From NCBI RefSeq assembly GCF_020184175.1, contig NC_065531.1, forward strand, positions 41,561,213 to 41,625,212: DNA of 64,000 bases. Reading direction: 5' to 3'. The DNA comes from Aphis gossypii (taxonomy: Eukaryota; Arthropoda; Insecta; Hemiptera; Aphididae). The position numbers and the translations under genes were made by a program. Below the pieces are notes generated by a model. That model did no database searches, was not told the DNA's origin, and saw only the letters and a list, made by a program, of their open reading frames with translations. Of this stretch, positions 1-14,000 are shown piece by piece. Every line of letters starts with the position of its first letter. Position 1 is the first letter of the stretch.

Positions 1-250
1 ATATCACAGAATAAGACGACAATTAAATCGTGTGTTGATAACCAGTACACACCAAAGAGCTCCGGACAGCACGAAGCGCAATGGACCCGCGACTACCACG
101 TCGAGTCCGATGGTACCTGCGCCACAGAGCCCCGGGCGACCATCGTGTACACGCGATGTACCATGTTATTATAATATACGATTATTAGTCCTACGGGTAT
201 ACGCGGCAGCGACGGTAGCTAAAGACGATTAAGATAAGGTGGTCCTCGTC
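1..250. other. GC-enriched segment with open frames, gene unclear
   Basis: The first about 230 bases are clearly GC-richer than the following 8.8 kb. The plus strand is open from about position 32 to 232, and its peptide is rich in Pro, Ser and Thr. A possible acceptor lies just before it, near position 42. This could be a coding exon or promoter/UTR of a gene that extends off the left edge. No family is recognisable and no donor is convincing, so no CDS is called. Confidence 0.25.
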
Positions 251-3200
251 GTCATCGTAAATCAGTGTGGGAACCGAATTCGGAAACGCGTACTTGCTTG
301 CTCTCTATGTGTGCGTGTGTATAACTGAAGCTATATAGTGCTACACAATGCCCAGAGATTTTTACGATCGAAACGTCCGATATAATAATAATATATAACA
401 TTATAAAATAAGGTACACGTAATATACGTACGTATTCGACGCAAAGGACGGATGTTCGGAAAACGTAGTTTATGAACGCTCCCGGCGAAAAATTTATAAT
501 AATAGTATTATGTAAATGGAATACATTTCCATATATTTCCAACAGAGCTTGACGAACATATTTTACAATACATATCGACAAATTCTTCTGCGGTTGTCTA
601 TAACAAAAATTGTTAGACCTGTAACGACATTCGATATTAATATAATTTTGTCATAAGTAATGAGAGTTGTAATGTGCTTACACGCTATTGCGTAGGTATA
701 CGGTATATATATATTACAATGTATAGAAATATTTGAATGCTGATCAGTGATCACCGGCATAGTCGCATAGACGTCAGACACAATGTCAGGTCACATTATA
801 GATATACATTATACACATAAGTTATCATAAGCAAACTGACGAGAAACGATTTGAGGTAACGTAATATTATGTTCAAGATTATATAAATACTAAAGATGAT
901 ATATCAGTTTTCAAGCGTTTCATTCGATACGTGAATCTTACAAGGAGAATATTATATTTATTATTTGTGCACAGTATAATACTAATTACTAATTATACAT
1001 TTATAAAGACAATATCGTACCTGTCTATTGTCTTAAAAACCTATAATTAGAGTTATTTTTTCGTTAACGCAAAGATGTCGATTAACCTAATATAAAATTA
1101 ACGATTGTTTAATTGACCAATGTTTTTAATAAATCACGTATATGTAAGATCCATTCATGAATTTTAAGTTACAAGAAAACAACAACAAACTCGTTAGTTG
1201 AAGTTTATAACTACTGGTCACCACTCATCATATTATATCTATTACCTATAAATAGGTAAGTATAATTATTCTTATACATATCTAAAACCTCGACCAATAA
1301 ATATTAAATACCATGAATCAATAATGCAAAATGTGCCCACAAGAAAAAATACTATTTGGCACTTGCCTGTATTACGATAATACGATCACAATGCAGTACT
1401 ATGTCGATGTAAAACTTCTAATATATTTTAATAATTAACGGTCGGCGTGTATAATATAATATAAACTACAATTTAATGCACTAATATATCTACAATAAAT
1501 AACCGTTATTATAATATTAAAATATTATTTTACATGTAATGTTTGTGTTTATGTGTGAAAGAGTATTGACAGTATTGTATGAATATAAAAGAAATAAATA
1601 AACCCTTATTAATAGAAAGATTAATAGGGTACTTTTCATATTCAAATAAATAATGTATCAATATTCAAATAATCGAATCAATGGAAGAATTTCAGCAGGG
1701 ATATATTCGTGTTTACCTACTCAATTATTGATTAAGAATTTAAGTCATGTTTATTTTAACTTCGAATCATTAGAGCTCAATATTTTTAATCGATTACTAT
1801 TTTTATTCGTAATCGGTTACGAACTTAAAATGTTAGAGGATTAAAATATGACCATACAATCCATACATTATACATACCTACAATTATATATTATTAAATA
1901 TAATTATTTTTGTAATTTAAAAAAACAACAATAATGGGCTTAATTATTTCTTGTAATGAAAATAAGTATAATTTAAATTTTAAGCTGTAGTATCGTTATT
2001 CTTTAATAGATAAATACGAAGAAAACGCTAATAGACATGACTAATGAGTGAATCATTTTAAAGGAATATAAAGGCAATAATATATAATACAAAGCAATTC
2101 TACTGAACTTAAAATTAGAGATGTCAAACACACAATGCTTATCTCTTGTCCGCGAAAAAAATGTGTGCTATTTTTACATTATATTAATTTATTCTGTTGT
2201 CACAAATTTCAATTATGTACATTATTCAATGTATTCAATCCTTCAACGGAAGTTTTTAATAATTTTTTTTTTTTAATAAAAAATGTACCATTATATACAG
2301 CGAAATATTACTTAAAGGCTATATTCTATATTATAGCTTAATTAAAAGACTTAAGTTTAACTAAAAACTATAAGTACATAATTAAAAACATAGGTATTAT
2401 TACTGAACGATTAAGTGTATTAAAATTAAATATTAAAGCAATCACATGTGAGACAAACGTATACTGTATATGTTTAACAAATCTGAATTTAACACAATAC
2501 ACAGTAACTATATAATTTGAGGAATCGACAAAAGATGTTTGAAAATGTTTTTGAATGGGCACAACCACAATTTATTGTTTATAATTTGAAAATTTCAAAA
2601 CAGGAGCACACTATAAAGTCGTGCATTTATATAATAGTTAAATTACATATACGTTGTTAATATTGACTTAATAATGATAATACTATAAAAAATATTATAT
2701 TCCTTGACGGTCTCGCGTGTGACTCAGCAAAACACTGTCTGCATTGTAATACAGCATATAAACATTTTGTTTATAATATCTCATCGATGATTTGGAACTT
2801 GTCCAAAATAATTTTGTCGCCGCGCTCGGATATGTACCTACCTATTACACAGGAGGTGGTGGCGATGGCGACGCAGTGTGCACTTTTAAACTTGAAAACT
2901 GACAGGGCGACTGTGTTAGTGGGTAGGCGTTTAGACACATAATTGTCTTAATTGTTTGGCATAGACTTTAAACACATAAATTTTCCACAATGAAAAGACC
3001 AAAATATTTGGCATTCTATTTTGTGTTTTATGTATTATCTCTACGCGAGGCTTTGACCTCAAAATATTTCGAATACTTATGCAATGGCCCTTTGTAAAAA
3101 TAAAATAACATAAATTTTAGAAAGCTATAAATTTGTACCAACTACAAACTCACAATATATAATATACGAGTGAAAATCACGTTAGAAATAAGCCGGTTGA

Positions 3201-5459
3201 ATTAATTTATAAATATATTAAGAACCTAGAAATCAGTAATTTTCGTTCGATTGAGTTGCTTTTTTTACATTTTTTTCTTGCTTACAGATTATAGTCATCG
3301 TTAATCAGCGAAAAATCTGTACTCGGTGGGCGCACTTAAATTGCTACTCCCCGAGGAAATCAGCGAGAAAACAGTTATAACTACCGGGAGTGCAAACAAA
3401 AAAAAAACGTAACAGCTACATCGGAATATTCTAACGCTTTCACCCGAGAAAAGCCGGTCGATCGGAAACTATAGGATGAAATACTATTATCCGTCTCGTA
3501 ATCATTAAAGTATATAAAATAACAACAAAAAAAAAAACCAGAAAACATCCACCACATCCAAGTGTAACTAACAATTGATATGATATATTTTTTAGAATAA
3601 TAGAAATACTTATTACGATATATTTTATTTTTAAAAATAATGTTTTATTATACATCGTAAGTTTTATGTTACCTAATCAGTTATTGAAAAGTTAAGTGAA
3701 AAAAAGATAAAGATATCAGTAAATTATAAAGAGGAATTAACATTACAACTTTGTTAAATTTTTCAAAATGTTTTTATATAATATATATCTAAATATTATA
3801 TAATATGAAAACTGTACAGTTTCACGATTTTCCGTTTTTACAGAAATTGTACTTTTATTTATCCATGCGGTTTTAATAATATACGTGTTTTTCTATAAAG
3901 ATAAAAAGTAACTATTCTAAATTTTTTTTTTTAGATTACCTCTATAGTAATTGTTTTTCAAATGCAATATTTTTATTTACGGTTTTAAAAAATCAAAATT
4001 GTTTAAGTAATTTCGTTTTAATAAAAATGTATTTTTATATGTTTTAGAGATTAAATTGAACAAGCATATATCATTAATTAATTTTAAATAAAATAAATTA
4101 TTAAATTTTTATATCGTAATATTCCTATGTTGTGCGTAAGGCGTAACCAATAATGAATACTGTGTACAAACATAGTAATACACTATACATAGAGTATATC
4201 TACGTTCTACACATATATCATGTTATATTATTAATAATTTATAGTATGAATTGAAGATTAAGAATAAGTTATACATATTAATTCACTTTTATGTAAATGT
4301 AATATATTGTATATACGTAACTATGTAAAAGTATTGTTTATACAATTATTAATTAGCCATTATAATATGTATAGCTTGTATCCTAAAACTGCTGTATTAA
4401 CACAAAATAATACATTATTATTACATATTAAACACTCATATATATTATTTTAACCATTTTTATTTTCATCAAAATCGAAATTTAAAATATATCCGAATAT
4501 TAGAGCATTTATATCCATGCATTTACTGTAGAAGTAAAATTGCATTTACCTATAATAAATTTATAACCATATTAAAATCAAAAATAAGGAATATTTAATG
4601 AAAAAAATTGTTACATTTAAAACGCTAAATATTTTTATTAAATCGTAGACAAATTTGGTTTTTAAAACCAAGTATGACCAATTGATGTTTTAATGATGTG
4701 ACAATAAGTATCAATCATTTGTATTTTCATAGAAATCAGGCCAATTAAATAGATTTAAACCACAAGGTATTATCGTATTACCATTTACCATTTACCAGCG
4801 TCCAAATTGAACATAAAAAATAAACTAATTGAAAATCATCAACATTCACCAATATTTATTACGATTTACCTACAGAGTATTACACCGTATCAAAATAAAA
4901 ATTATAACAAAAAAGTCAATTTCTTCAACTGTACAGAAACAATTACTAAAACTACTTAAGATGTCAAACAAGCGTTCTCACACTTCTCATATTGCTTATT
5001 CTGTTACTGTTTATATCATGTATTTTTATTGACATTATGACAAATTAAATCTTTAACGCATAATTTGGATATTGGATATTCCAGGATATTTATCTAATTA
5101 TTTTAGATTTGTGGTCAATATAATATTATTTAATTTTATGAAGATTTATTCTTTATTAAATACCTATATACTTACTTTTTACTAAATTAAATAAATTAAA
5201 AGGGGATTGAATTATCAAGATTTTAGAATCATTAAACGTAATTTTAAAACTTCTTATGTTCAGTGTTTACTATAATATTAATATTTTTTAAGAACAACTA
5301 AATTCATTTTCTTAATTATACAGTTATAGCCTAAATAATAGGTATATATAATATTATAAGATCCCATACATTAAAATAAAATTATTGGTGTAACAGCGTC
5401 ATGAATGAAATTTACAATTATCAATACATCAAATTGTGTAAGATTTTATGTACACCACA
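251..5459. other. AT-rich intergenic or intronic DNA, no gene seen
   Basis: Very AT-rich sequence with short A/T runs and TA-rich stretches. Open frames are short, have no recognisable domains, and have the Ile/Tyr/Phe/Asn composition expected from random AT-rich DNA. Nothing here supports a gene. It could be a long intron of the minus-strand gene whose possible first exon is at 9.65-9.82 kb. Confidence 0.6.
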
Positions 5460-5641
5460 CAAGGCCGTAACTGAAAAAAAAATTCGGAGGAAGGGGATCC
5501 AACATTTTTTTGAATATATAAATACTGAACACTCGTCATTTTTATCTATAATATATGTTAAATATTTCTGCTTTTAAAAATTTCAAGGGGGGGTGGTCCA
5601 GAGTCCAGACCCCTGGACACTCCCCCCAAGTTACGGCCTTG
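5460..5641. mobile_element. hAT-type MITE, CAAGGCCGTAAC family, copy 1
   Basis: A 182-bp non-coding element. The left end is CAAGGCCGTAACT and the right end is its near-exact inverse (AGTTACGGCCTTG). The flanks are acaccaca (5452-5459) and ataccaca (5642-5649), which match at 7 of 8 bases. That is what an aged 8-bp hAT target duplication looks like. The interior carries G-rich and C-rich runs near the right end. A second copy lies at 16982-17146. Confidence 0.8.
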
Positions 5642-8600
5642 ATACCACATATCAAATACATATTGAATTATAATGTAATTACAAACACAAAAACAGGAAA
5701 CTTTAGAATAAAATGATAATTTTATTAGTAGAAAAAGTTATATTCACAATATATTTTTTATGTCTACTAGCAATTAGCATTACTCATTTTTAACTATAAT
5801 TTTTAGAATCTTAAGTTAGGTAATTGTCTAATTTTACTTATAATAAAGTAGGTAGGCAATAAATAAATATGGGATTAATATGTTTGTATCCGACGTGGCT
5901 AAATCCTATTTGTTTAATGTACTTTAATACGTGCAATAAGTATTACCAATATCTAAGATAATTTTTTTTTTAAAAAAAATAGAATTTTTATCTTTTTTAA
6001 TTAATAATTATTAAATACATTTAAGCTTAGTGGTTAAGTAATTCAATGTGATGTACATGTCTTTGCACAACACATAAGACAATACTGAATACAGAATAAC
6101 GAAATTAACACGCGTCCTTCGACGACTGTAATAAATCCTAAATGCTCCGACAGTCTGACCCGTCCCCTCTGATTCAAGTTCAGTATCCCCACTATCTCCT
6201 CTACAAATGGTTTAATTTTTAATAATACAACGCAATCTATGTCACCAAAGTAAACATTATACAAAATATTTATGTTTATAAACAAAAATATATTGAATAA
6301 TATAATAAATTTGTAGGATTTTGGTATAGAGATATGTCGTATGTATACTTATAAAGGAAATCAAGATTTAAGAATATAGAGTTGATAGAATCATATGTAC
6401 TATAGGAAAGTTATCCTATACGCGATTGCTTAATTTAGTATAATTTGTATCAATAAACTATAAAGTAATCATAGCAAGAATGTATCTAAATATTTAAAAA
6501 AAATTTAATTAATTAGGGACAAACCAAACTTTTATGCACCATTACATATGCAGGTTGTGTTTTCAATAATAGTATTTTTTTTTTTTAATTAACAAGTCTA
6601 ATTAATAATATTGAACAGATAAACGTAGATTACAATATTAGCCAATTTAGGTTTTGCGTATAATGTGTGATTTTTATTTTAAAACTTAATTGCTCGAAAA
6701 CGGTGTTTTTATGTACTTCAAAAAATTCTAATAACATAATGCCTACATTTACATACAAACGTTAATTATTATTTATTTAGTATTAACTATACATTTTAGT
6801 AAAATGGTAACGGCAACACTATACAATAGTCACTAATCAGTTAAGTGTTATTAAGAGTTTACTAAACGACTATATCTATACAGTTATTAGTTTGTTAGTT
6901 ATTTAAAGATTACTTAATTGAGCTTTAATTTTACATGAAAATGCGTACGTATAACGATTTATGTTTTATAATCTAATAAATAAAAAAATAAATAAAAAAA
7001 TTTGCTATAGACAACGGTCAATAACAGTTATAGTTATAACCTATACTTAACCATGTTTAATAAAATACAAGAAGTCAAATTACGTGTGATATTACTAATA
7101 AAAGAATACTAAATTATACCTGCATGTACATTTATACATTAGGTAATAATCAATGATGTGTAGCTAGTGTATATACCATATTTACTTATAACATAAAATA
7201 ATATGTATTATGGATATTATTTTCTTTTTTTTTTTAATTTAAATTTTAAATTTTTACATAAAAAAATTTTTGTTTGTGCTTAAAAAAGCTTGAAATTGCA
7301 ACACATATTTATTGTAAGATGTTTATAAACCAGTTTAAAAAATTATCAAAAATACATAGTTACAACTTACAACTATTTTTATAAGCATTTAAAATTGAAA
7401 ATTTTAAGAAATTCATTAAAATAATGAAACTTATTAGAGAATTAATAAAATAAAACTAAAATGTATATAAGAATTATTTTGAAGTGAAAAATTTAAAACT
7501 TTTTAATTTTAACACCAAAGGTATAAAAATATAGTTCAATATTACTTAAGAGTTTAATGTTAATAAATGTATATATATTGATTTTAAGCCACAAATAATT
7601 TTTGAGATGAATTTAAGTACACATTTTAACTACCTACAGGCTACATTTGATATTCAAAGTGTAATATAGGTAAAAATGATTTATCCTTTTTATTATTTTA
7701 TGTTAATAAATTATAAACTTGAATGTTGAATCATTCCACTATTATTTAAATTATTATTATTATTTTACACACGATGAACTTCAAAATAATTTAGACTAAT
7801 TTTAAGCTACAGATATAGACAATTGAAATTATTGAATTTTTATCGATCACTTTTTAAATTCGGTTAAAATGCAAGTATAAAACTTGATTTAAAAATATTA
7901 AAAATACAAACTTTTGAATAAAAAAATTGTCAAAATCATGAACATTTGAAATCATATAGTTAAATATAAATACAATTTTCAATTTTGATAGTTGTACCTT
8001 GAAAATGTAGTACAAGGTACCTCATAGCCATTGTGAAAAAAACAATTTCAATTATTTTATTGTAATTCAAGAACATTATTAATGAAGGGAGGGGGGCTTG
8101 ATACTTTTACGTATTTCAATATACACAATGACATTTTTGGTATTACAGTCTACAGATTCAGAAGTTATATATGTATGATATAAATACATACTTGTCACTT
8201 GATAATTCATAATATATAATGAATCCAATATTTTTAGCAATTATTAATTTAACACACCTTATATTATATATCAACAAATATTGTGTTATTGTAAAAATAT
8301 ATCGTTTTTATTTTTGATTGTGTTACAACAATTTTAAAATTTCAATAATTTAAAAATGATAAAATATAGTAAAATAAAATTAGAATATTTATATATTTAT
8401 GTAAACTGTAGAGCATTGAAAAACAAATGAATTTAGAATTTTCATGTATTAGGTATAAGGTAAACACAAAAAAACATAATATAACATATCATTATATTAC
8501 TGAATACTGAATAGAATCATAGATACCTGTAGGTATAAAAAGTATTGATTAATACTTCATACTTGACCGATAACTGATGACCTAATGTAGATTATTTGTT

Positions 8601-9049
8601 TTTATAGAATATTGACAACTGTATTAGGTATGACATAAACAATTGAATTTAAATAGATGGGAGTTGTTACGTGTTTGTAAATCGAGAATACAATTTTAAA
8701 AATGTGATAGGTACCAAATGTCAAATGTTATACAATTATTTGAGTTTTCAAATAATTTTAAAAAAGTGATTATTATCAATTTTAATCTCTAAAAATATTA
8801 ACTAGATCCAATTCGCTACCAGAAACTTCCCTCAAAATTGTTGATTAGAAAATTTTTTCTACAAGAAAAATGATCTTCATAAGCAAAAATAAAAAACCCC
8901 ATATCAATAAAAACTTAATTTACTTGTTTTTGCTTATCATCCCATGAAGTTTCTACTCATATTATTAACTTATAGAGACTAGTACCTACCTATATAGTGA
9001 TATAATAACAATACGTAACGTGTAGGTACATCGTAAATGTTGAAAACTA
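5642..9049. other. AT-rich DNA, no supported gene
   Basis: Mostly AT-rich sequence. A slightly GC-richer patch at 6043-6285 has an 80-codon minus-strand open frame with a fairly natural amino-acid mix, but it has no recognised domain or splice context and may be a decayed repeat. A G-run near 8088-8098 is isolated. I see no RNA gene here. Confidence 0.55.
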
Positions 9050-9199
9050 TACGAGTTATAAACAAATACTACAACGAGCTCTCCACTGTGGTGATGGTTT
9101 GAATCAGATTAGCTAAAACGAGTCAGGAGCAAGTCGATCCTACACCCTAGTCGCAAAAACCGATAGTGTGCGTGAGGGCGGTTGGAGTTTTCCGGCCTC

Positions 9200-9208
9200 G
9201 TATATAAG
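9200..9208 (+). promoter_or_regulatory. TATA-box-like site
   Basis: The sequence TATATAAGG sits inside the GC-rich island and is followed about 30 bases later by GC-rich sequence. It resembles a canonical TATA box reading toward plus. No plus-strand gene is visible downstream, so function is unproven. Confidence 0.25.
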
Positions 9209-9653
9209 GGAATCTGTTCGGCCGGGGCGCACGGCATAGGCAACTCAACCGACGGCCCGCCGTAGAAATCGACCCGAACGATAACGATCGGGGATAACCG
9301 GCGCGAGCGCTCGACTCGTCGTCGGATGCCGCGAATAAAAATAATAAAAACCTCCGCTCGATACGTCGCGACCCTCTAAACCGCACTCGATTCCGTCAAT
9401 ATGCGCGCACATTTCTCGGGCGTTGAAAACTGGGGAAACCCACAGCACGCGTGCACGTCGTCTGGTCCTTCTGGACAACATCGAAATAACATAATATTTC
9501 ATCGCTGCAGATACGTTACGATACCGTATGATTATCGACATGTGTAATTATTAATAACAAAAATGATACGACGCCGGCAGAGATCTGCGACAAGAACGAT
9601 CGTAGTGTGCACAATAATAATATGCAGATAGGTAAAGTTGTATGGGTACTCAC

Positions 9654-9819
9654 TGGTGGCGTAAGACGATTCTACCACGGCCGCAGCGGCCGCTGCCGCA
9701 GTCTCTTCTCTGTGCAACATCGTGGCCGCTCTGGACAGCACTTCTAACGGCGATTCGCTTTCCATTTCCGCGAGTCGTAGTCTCCGCGATAGTGGTTGGT
9801 TACGGCTGCAGACGGACAC
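9654..9819 (-). CDS. Candidate first coding exon, gene not recognised
   Basis: A minus-strand open frame has two possible starts, 9819 and 9765. The downstream one begins MESESPLEVLSRAATMLHRE, followed by seven alanines and VVESSYAT. It runs into a canonical donor (A|GTGAGT, exon end 9654), leaving phase 1. The acidic, Ser-Pro-Leu N-terminus with an Ala run looks like a nuclear regulator, but I cannot name a family. No later exon is recognisable between here and position 1, so the gene would have an intron of more than 9 kb or continue outside the window. It lies in a CpG-rich island, as expected for a 5' exon. Confidence 0.45.
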
Positions 9820-10137
9820 GACCGGGATGAACGCGGAGACGGCACTGGTCGTGATACGAAGCCAAGTCGATCGTACGGTTACGTTTTGCGTACACCGCGA
9901 TCCACAGAGTATAATACGAGGAAGAACGATGTATACGACAATCGCGGGAAAATAAAACTGCAGTCGGTGACAAACGACTACTGTCGTGTACAGGTAGTCG
10001 TAGCAGTGACGATAGAATTATTGCGGTTTTTTATTATACGCGAGACGAACACGAGAGATCCCGACCAGAGGACTTACCTGTTCTCAAACGGATTCGGTTG
10101 TGGTGTCCCGCGGGGCCGGGGAACGTCACTGCGGCAT

Positions 10138-10232
10138 ATACGTGCGCGCGCGCGCGCGCTCGCGCTCTACGCTGCGTGTATAATATCCGCTCAAGTCGGT
10201 GTGTGCGTGCGTCGGTGTGCGCGTGTGTGCGA
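10138..10232. repeat. Alternating purine-pyrimidine (CG/TG) tract
   Basis: A run of CG dinucleotides at about 10140-10160 is followed, after a short break, by GT/GC alternation at 10198-10232. Such tracts can adopt Z-DNA. It lies about 330 bp upstream of the minus-strand exon start at 9819. Confidence 0.6.
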
Positions 10233-11050
10233 GCGGCTGAGAGAGTGTGCGTGCTGCGGTTTCGACAGCGCGGATCGGAATGTCAGGAATGATCGGAATT
10301 GAGTTTTTTAAAAACGCGTTTTCGCCCGGCACGGTGCGACGGCGGCGGTGTCGGGCCGGGGTACGGCGACCGGCGCGCCGCCTGGTGGCAAACACGCGCA
10401 CAACCGCCGCCGCCGACCGTGGCGAGGTCACAGCCGTTCTCCCGCGCGCCTCGCCGCCCCCCAGAGAATCGGTCCACCGCTCGACCGTACTATAATACTA
10501 CAATAATATACTACTACTTACTACTATATTATTATGGTCGTCGGTCATCGTCGTCGTCGCGAAAAACATAAACAAAAAGCTCGCGCCACACATATATATG
10601 TATACCGTAAAATACTTATAATAATAATAATATTATTAGTTCGCTCGTATATCGATTATTTTGACGCTACGGGTTTTTTGCGGGTGATTCGCACGTAAAT
10701 CGCATTGGAAATCGTATAACGACCGACAATATAATATATAGTAGGTAAAGGAAGTGAGATCGTTTCGAATACGAAATATCGGGCGGACTCGAAATCAGCT
10801 CGCGCCGCAGTCGCGGCTTTCGCGAGTCGATCGATTTATTTTCGATCGAGTGCCACTCGCTGCAGTCCGCAGTAGTATAAACTTCCAGAAGTTCCTGCAG
10901 AGAAATATATGGCTGCGCGTACAGTGTACGATGAGATCCCGCGAGCTATCACGACGTTCGATAACTATAAGCAGTCAAGTACCAATATATAAGCAAAGTC
11001 CCTGTGTAGTGCTTTCTCTATACAGGCGCACGTGTTACAATAACTTATAA

Positions 11051-14000
11051 TAACATAATATGTGCACACCGTCGAGTGCCAGCGACTTCGACACTATACA
11101 GTCCGGTGTATTATACGACCTAATAAAATTTAATATTGTTATGTATATATATGTGATCCCGGAGGTACTTCTTTCTGTGAAAAATGATTTCCGCGCTTAA
11201 AGTGCAAGTATAATACATATATACAGTATTATAATATAGTCGAAATATATTCTTGTTGCAGGCGTGCATTCGTGGGATTAATATAGGTACATATTATAGA
11301 ATTATTCTCCACCTTCTGTACACACCATTTATATAATGGTAGAATAATGGTAATGAGCAATATTATTTATGCGATTTCATGGCTATAATGACATAGACTA
11401 TATTTCCAATATATCGAATGAACAGCTGATCGCATACGATGTACGAAGTTATAAAACGGAATGGGTCAATGAAATTTGTGCGAAGATGACGATGATGACG
11501 ACGACGACATCGGGTCGCGCGTTCTAGAAATTCTTCACAAACTCATGTGTATATATATATTTTATGTAGGTATGTAATATGTATAGCGCATACGTATGCG
11601 TATGCCACCCGGATTTTAGAGAGAACGCCGCCAGTACGCACGACGATTTGTTGGCGCGCTCGTGTTTGCGAGCGCGAAATTTTTAACATTTCACAATGAT
11701 GAATTTTTATAAGACCGTATATCCGCTTGTTATACAAATGCGACTATATTGCAGACGTTCTGTTACATTAGTGAAACATTTTTTTTTAAATATTGCAGTC
11801 GTTAAAACCTTATAAACAATATATATATTATATTATATATTTTAATGTATAGAATATATACATATAATATACACATAAAAATATTATATTAATAATAAAT
11901 CCTGATTATAATACGTAAATCATCGTCACTTCTGATGTTCAACAATTTTTCTCGTGTGCAATTTCAGAAGAAACGAGATGCTCTATAGATTGCATATTAT
12001 TCATACGGTTAATTTAAGAACAACAAAGCAATTTAAAAGAAGCCAACCTAATTTAACTCTTTACACACGCATACATAACGTATATAGGTATAATTTATAT
12101 TATATTAATTTATGTATCATTATATTCTTGATTGTCCCAACAAAAATAATTAAAAAAACAACAACTTAAAGCATTTAACCATTTTAACCTTAGCGTGATA
12201 AATAATACAAAACTCAAAAGTAAATTTATATTTATTGAATTACATTTGTAATAAATACGATGTTTCAGTTATTTAAATAACAAAAAACTTAATATACGAT
12301 CATACTATTATGATGACAAATACCTATCCAACAAATTTGTGATCAACTGCCAAATAATATAGCCAAAAAAATATATTATATAGGACCTACTGCATATTGT
12401 TGTTGCATTGTACTCATCATAGTATGATTTAACGAATTCCATTGAACATGAATAATAACGCGAATCAATGTGATAGCTTACTGCTTACTTTTTAAATTAG
12501 GTATAATTAGTAATTACTCATTATGGTATATCAATAAATTTATTTTGGTGTACAAGCTTTTGCAATAAAATATAGACGCGAATATTTTAAATTTTCATTG
12601 ACAGACCCTATAATATTATATTACTTTTAACTATTAAATAATTTTCAAAAATTTTAATTTATTGTACAATATTATTATCAATTATCATGTATGTTTATGA
12701 CATTTTTCAAATCATAGATTAAATTGTATGAATAATTCTATTAATATATATAGGTACGCTATTATATTATGTGACCTTTAGAATAACATTAAGGAACCAT
12801 ATATCGTATAATATGTTTAGTGCGTGTATAATACTATATATAATATACAGTAAAACTAGTAATATAGTATAATATACACACATCTCAATTTATTTACTAT
12901 GTCATAGACCGTAGTAATTGAAAATTCGAAATATCTGAGACCAAAAAACCAGTGTAGTTATACATTTTTTAATGAAGTTATATAATACATATATATATGT
13001 ATAATAATTATGTATGTATTGCACGTTTTGTACCATACTATTTTTATAGTTGAACTGCGTGTAATGTATATATCAATAGGCCAATAGCTCATTATAATAA
13101 ATATTTAGGAATTTGACCTTGAGAGGTGAAAGATGAAAATTTTATTTTTCAACTTCACATAATTAGGTACTGTATGTCTGTATTAAATCTTTTTTTCTAG
13201 TATTCTGGTTTTTACAAAAAGTTTCCAAATACAACTAGGTACATACAAAAATAATACAATACATAGGTATTATCATAATGAGTATAAAAATGGTTTTTTT
13301 AATTGTTTTTTTTTTTTTTTTTTTGGTATGATTAAGCCAATTATATTTTTTTTCATTAATAATAAATGTTCAGCCGTTCAGGATCGTTATCTTTTATAAT
13401 TTTATGTATCCTTATTTTAAAATTAAAAATTCCTTAAATCTTTTTTTATATATCCGGCTGTGTTAATTATTTCGAGTTGCATATATATGTATGCTACGGA
13501 ACCACAAATATGTTTATACTCATTGACCATTGTTGTTATTATTATTATTAAATATAACTAGGTCAAAGCTCGAGGCTCGCTTGTTGCCAGCAACAAATAT
13601 AATAGTAACGAATTATGAACTAAATTACTTCAGTGTAGTATGTACACACAAAACCCATATAGATAGGTACTTGTTTAATTTAACATATAATTCGTACTTA
13701 TAATATTTTTATAAAAATGTACATAGGTAATAAAACTGTATTTATTTTGATCTTTTAGATAATAAAATTGTTTAAATTTGATAAATTTAATAGTTAAAAT
13801 ATTCTAATACAATATTACTTTAATATTTCATCAATGTTCATTATTTTCAAAATTACTCTTGTACTTTGTGTTTTTATTATAAAATAAAATAACTATTTAG
13901 AGTTTTATAATTCTTGAAGTCTCTTTGGCTCATCAATCAACCCTTCCATGGAAAACCGTTGTTTCACTTCGTTCACTTACCATCGTACCACGGATTTTAA

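Larger units (their letters stand above)
9050..11050. promoter_or_regulatory. CpG-rich island around a minus-strand first exon
   Basis: About 2 kb is strongly GC- and CpG-rich in an otherwise AT-rich region. It contains a candidate coding exon (9654-9819, minus), long alternating CG/TG tracts (10138-10232) and many overlapping open frames that GC-richness alone would create. In this window similar islands sit at the midnolin start. I infer a promoter and 5'-UTR region, probably for the minus-strand exon. Confidence 0.5.

Noticed and set aside
1653..1844. Short plus-strand frame in AT-rich DNA
   Set aside because: Random-like composition, no domain, no splice context.
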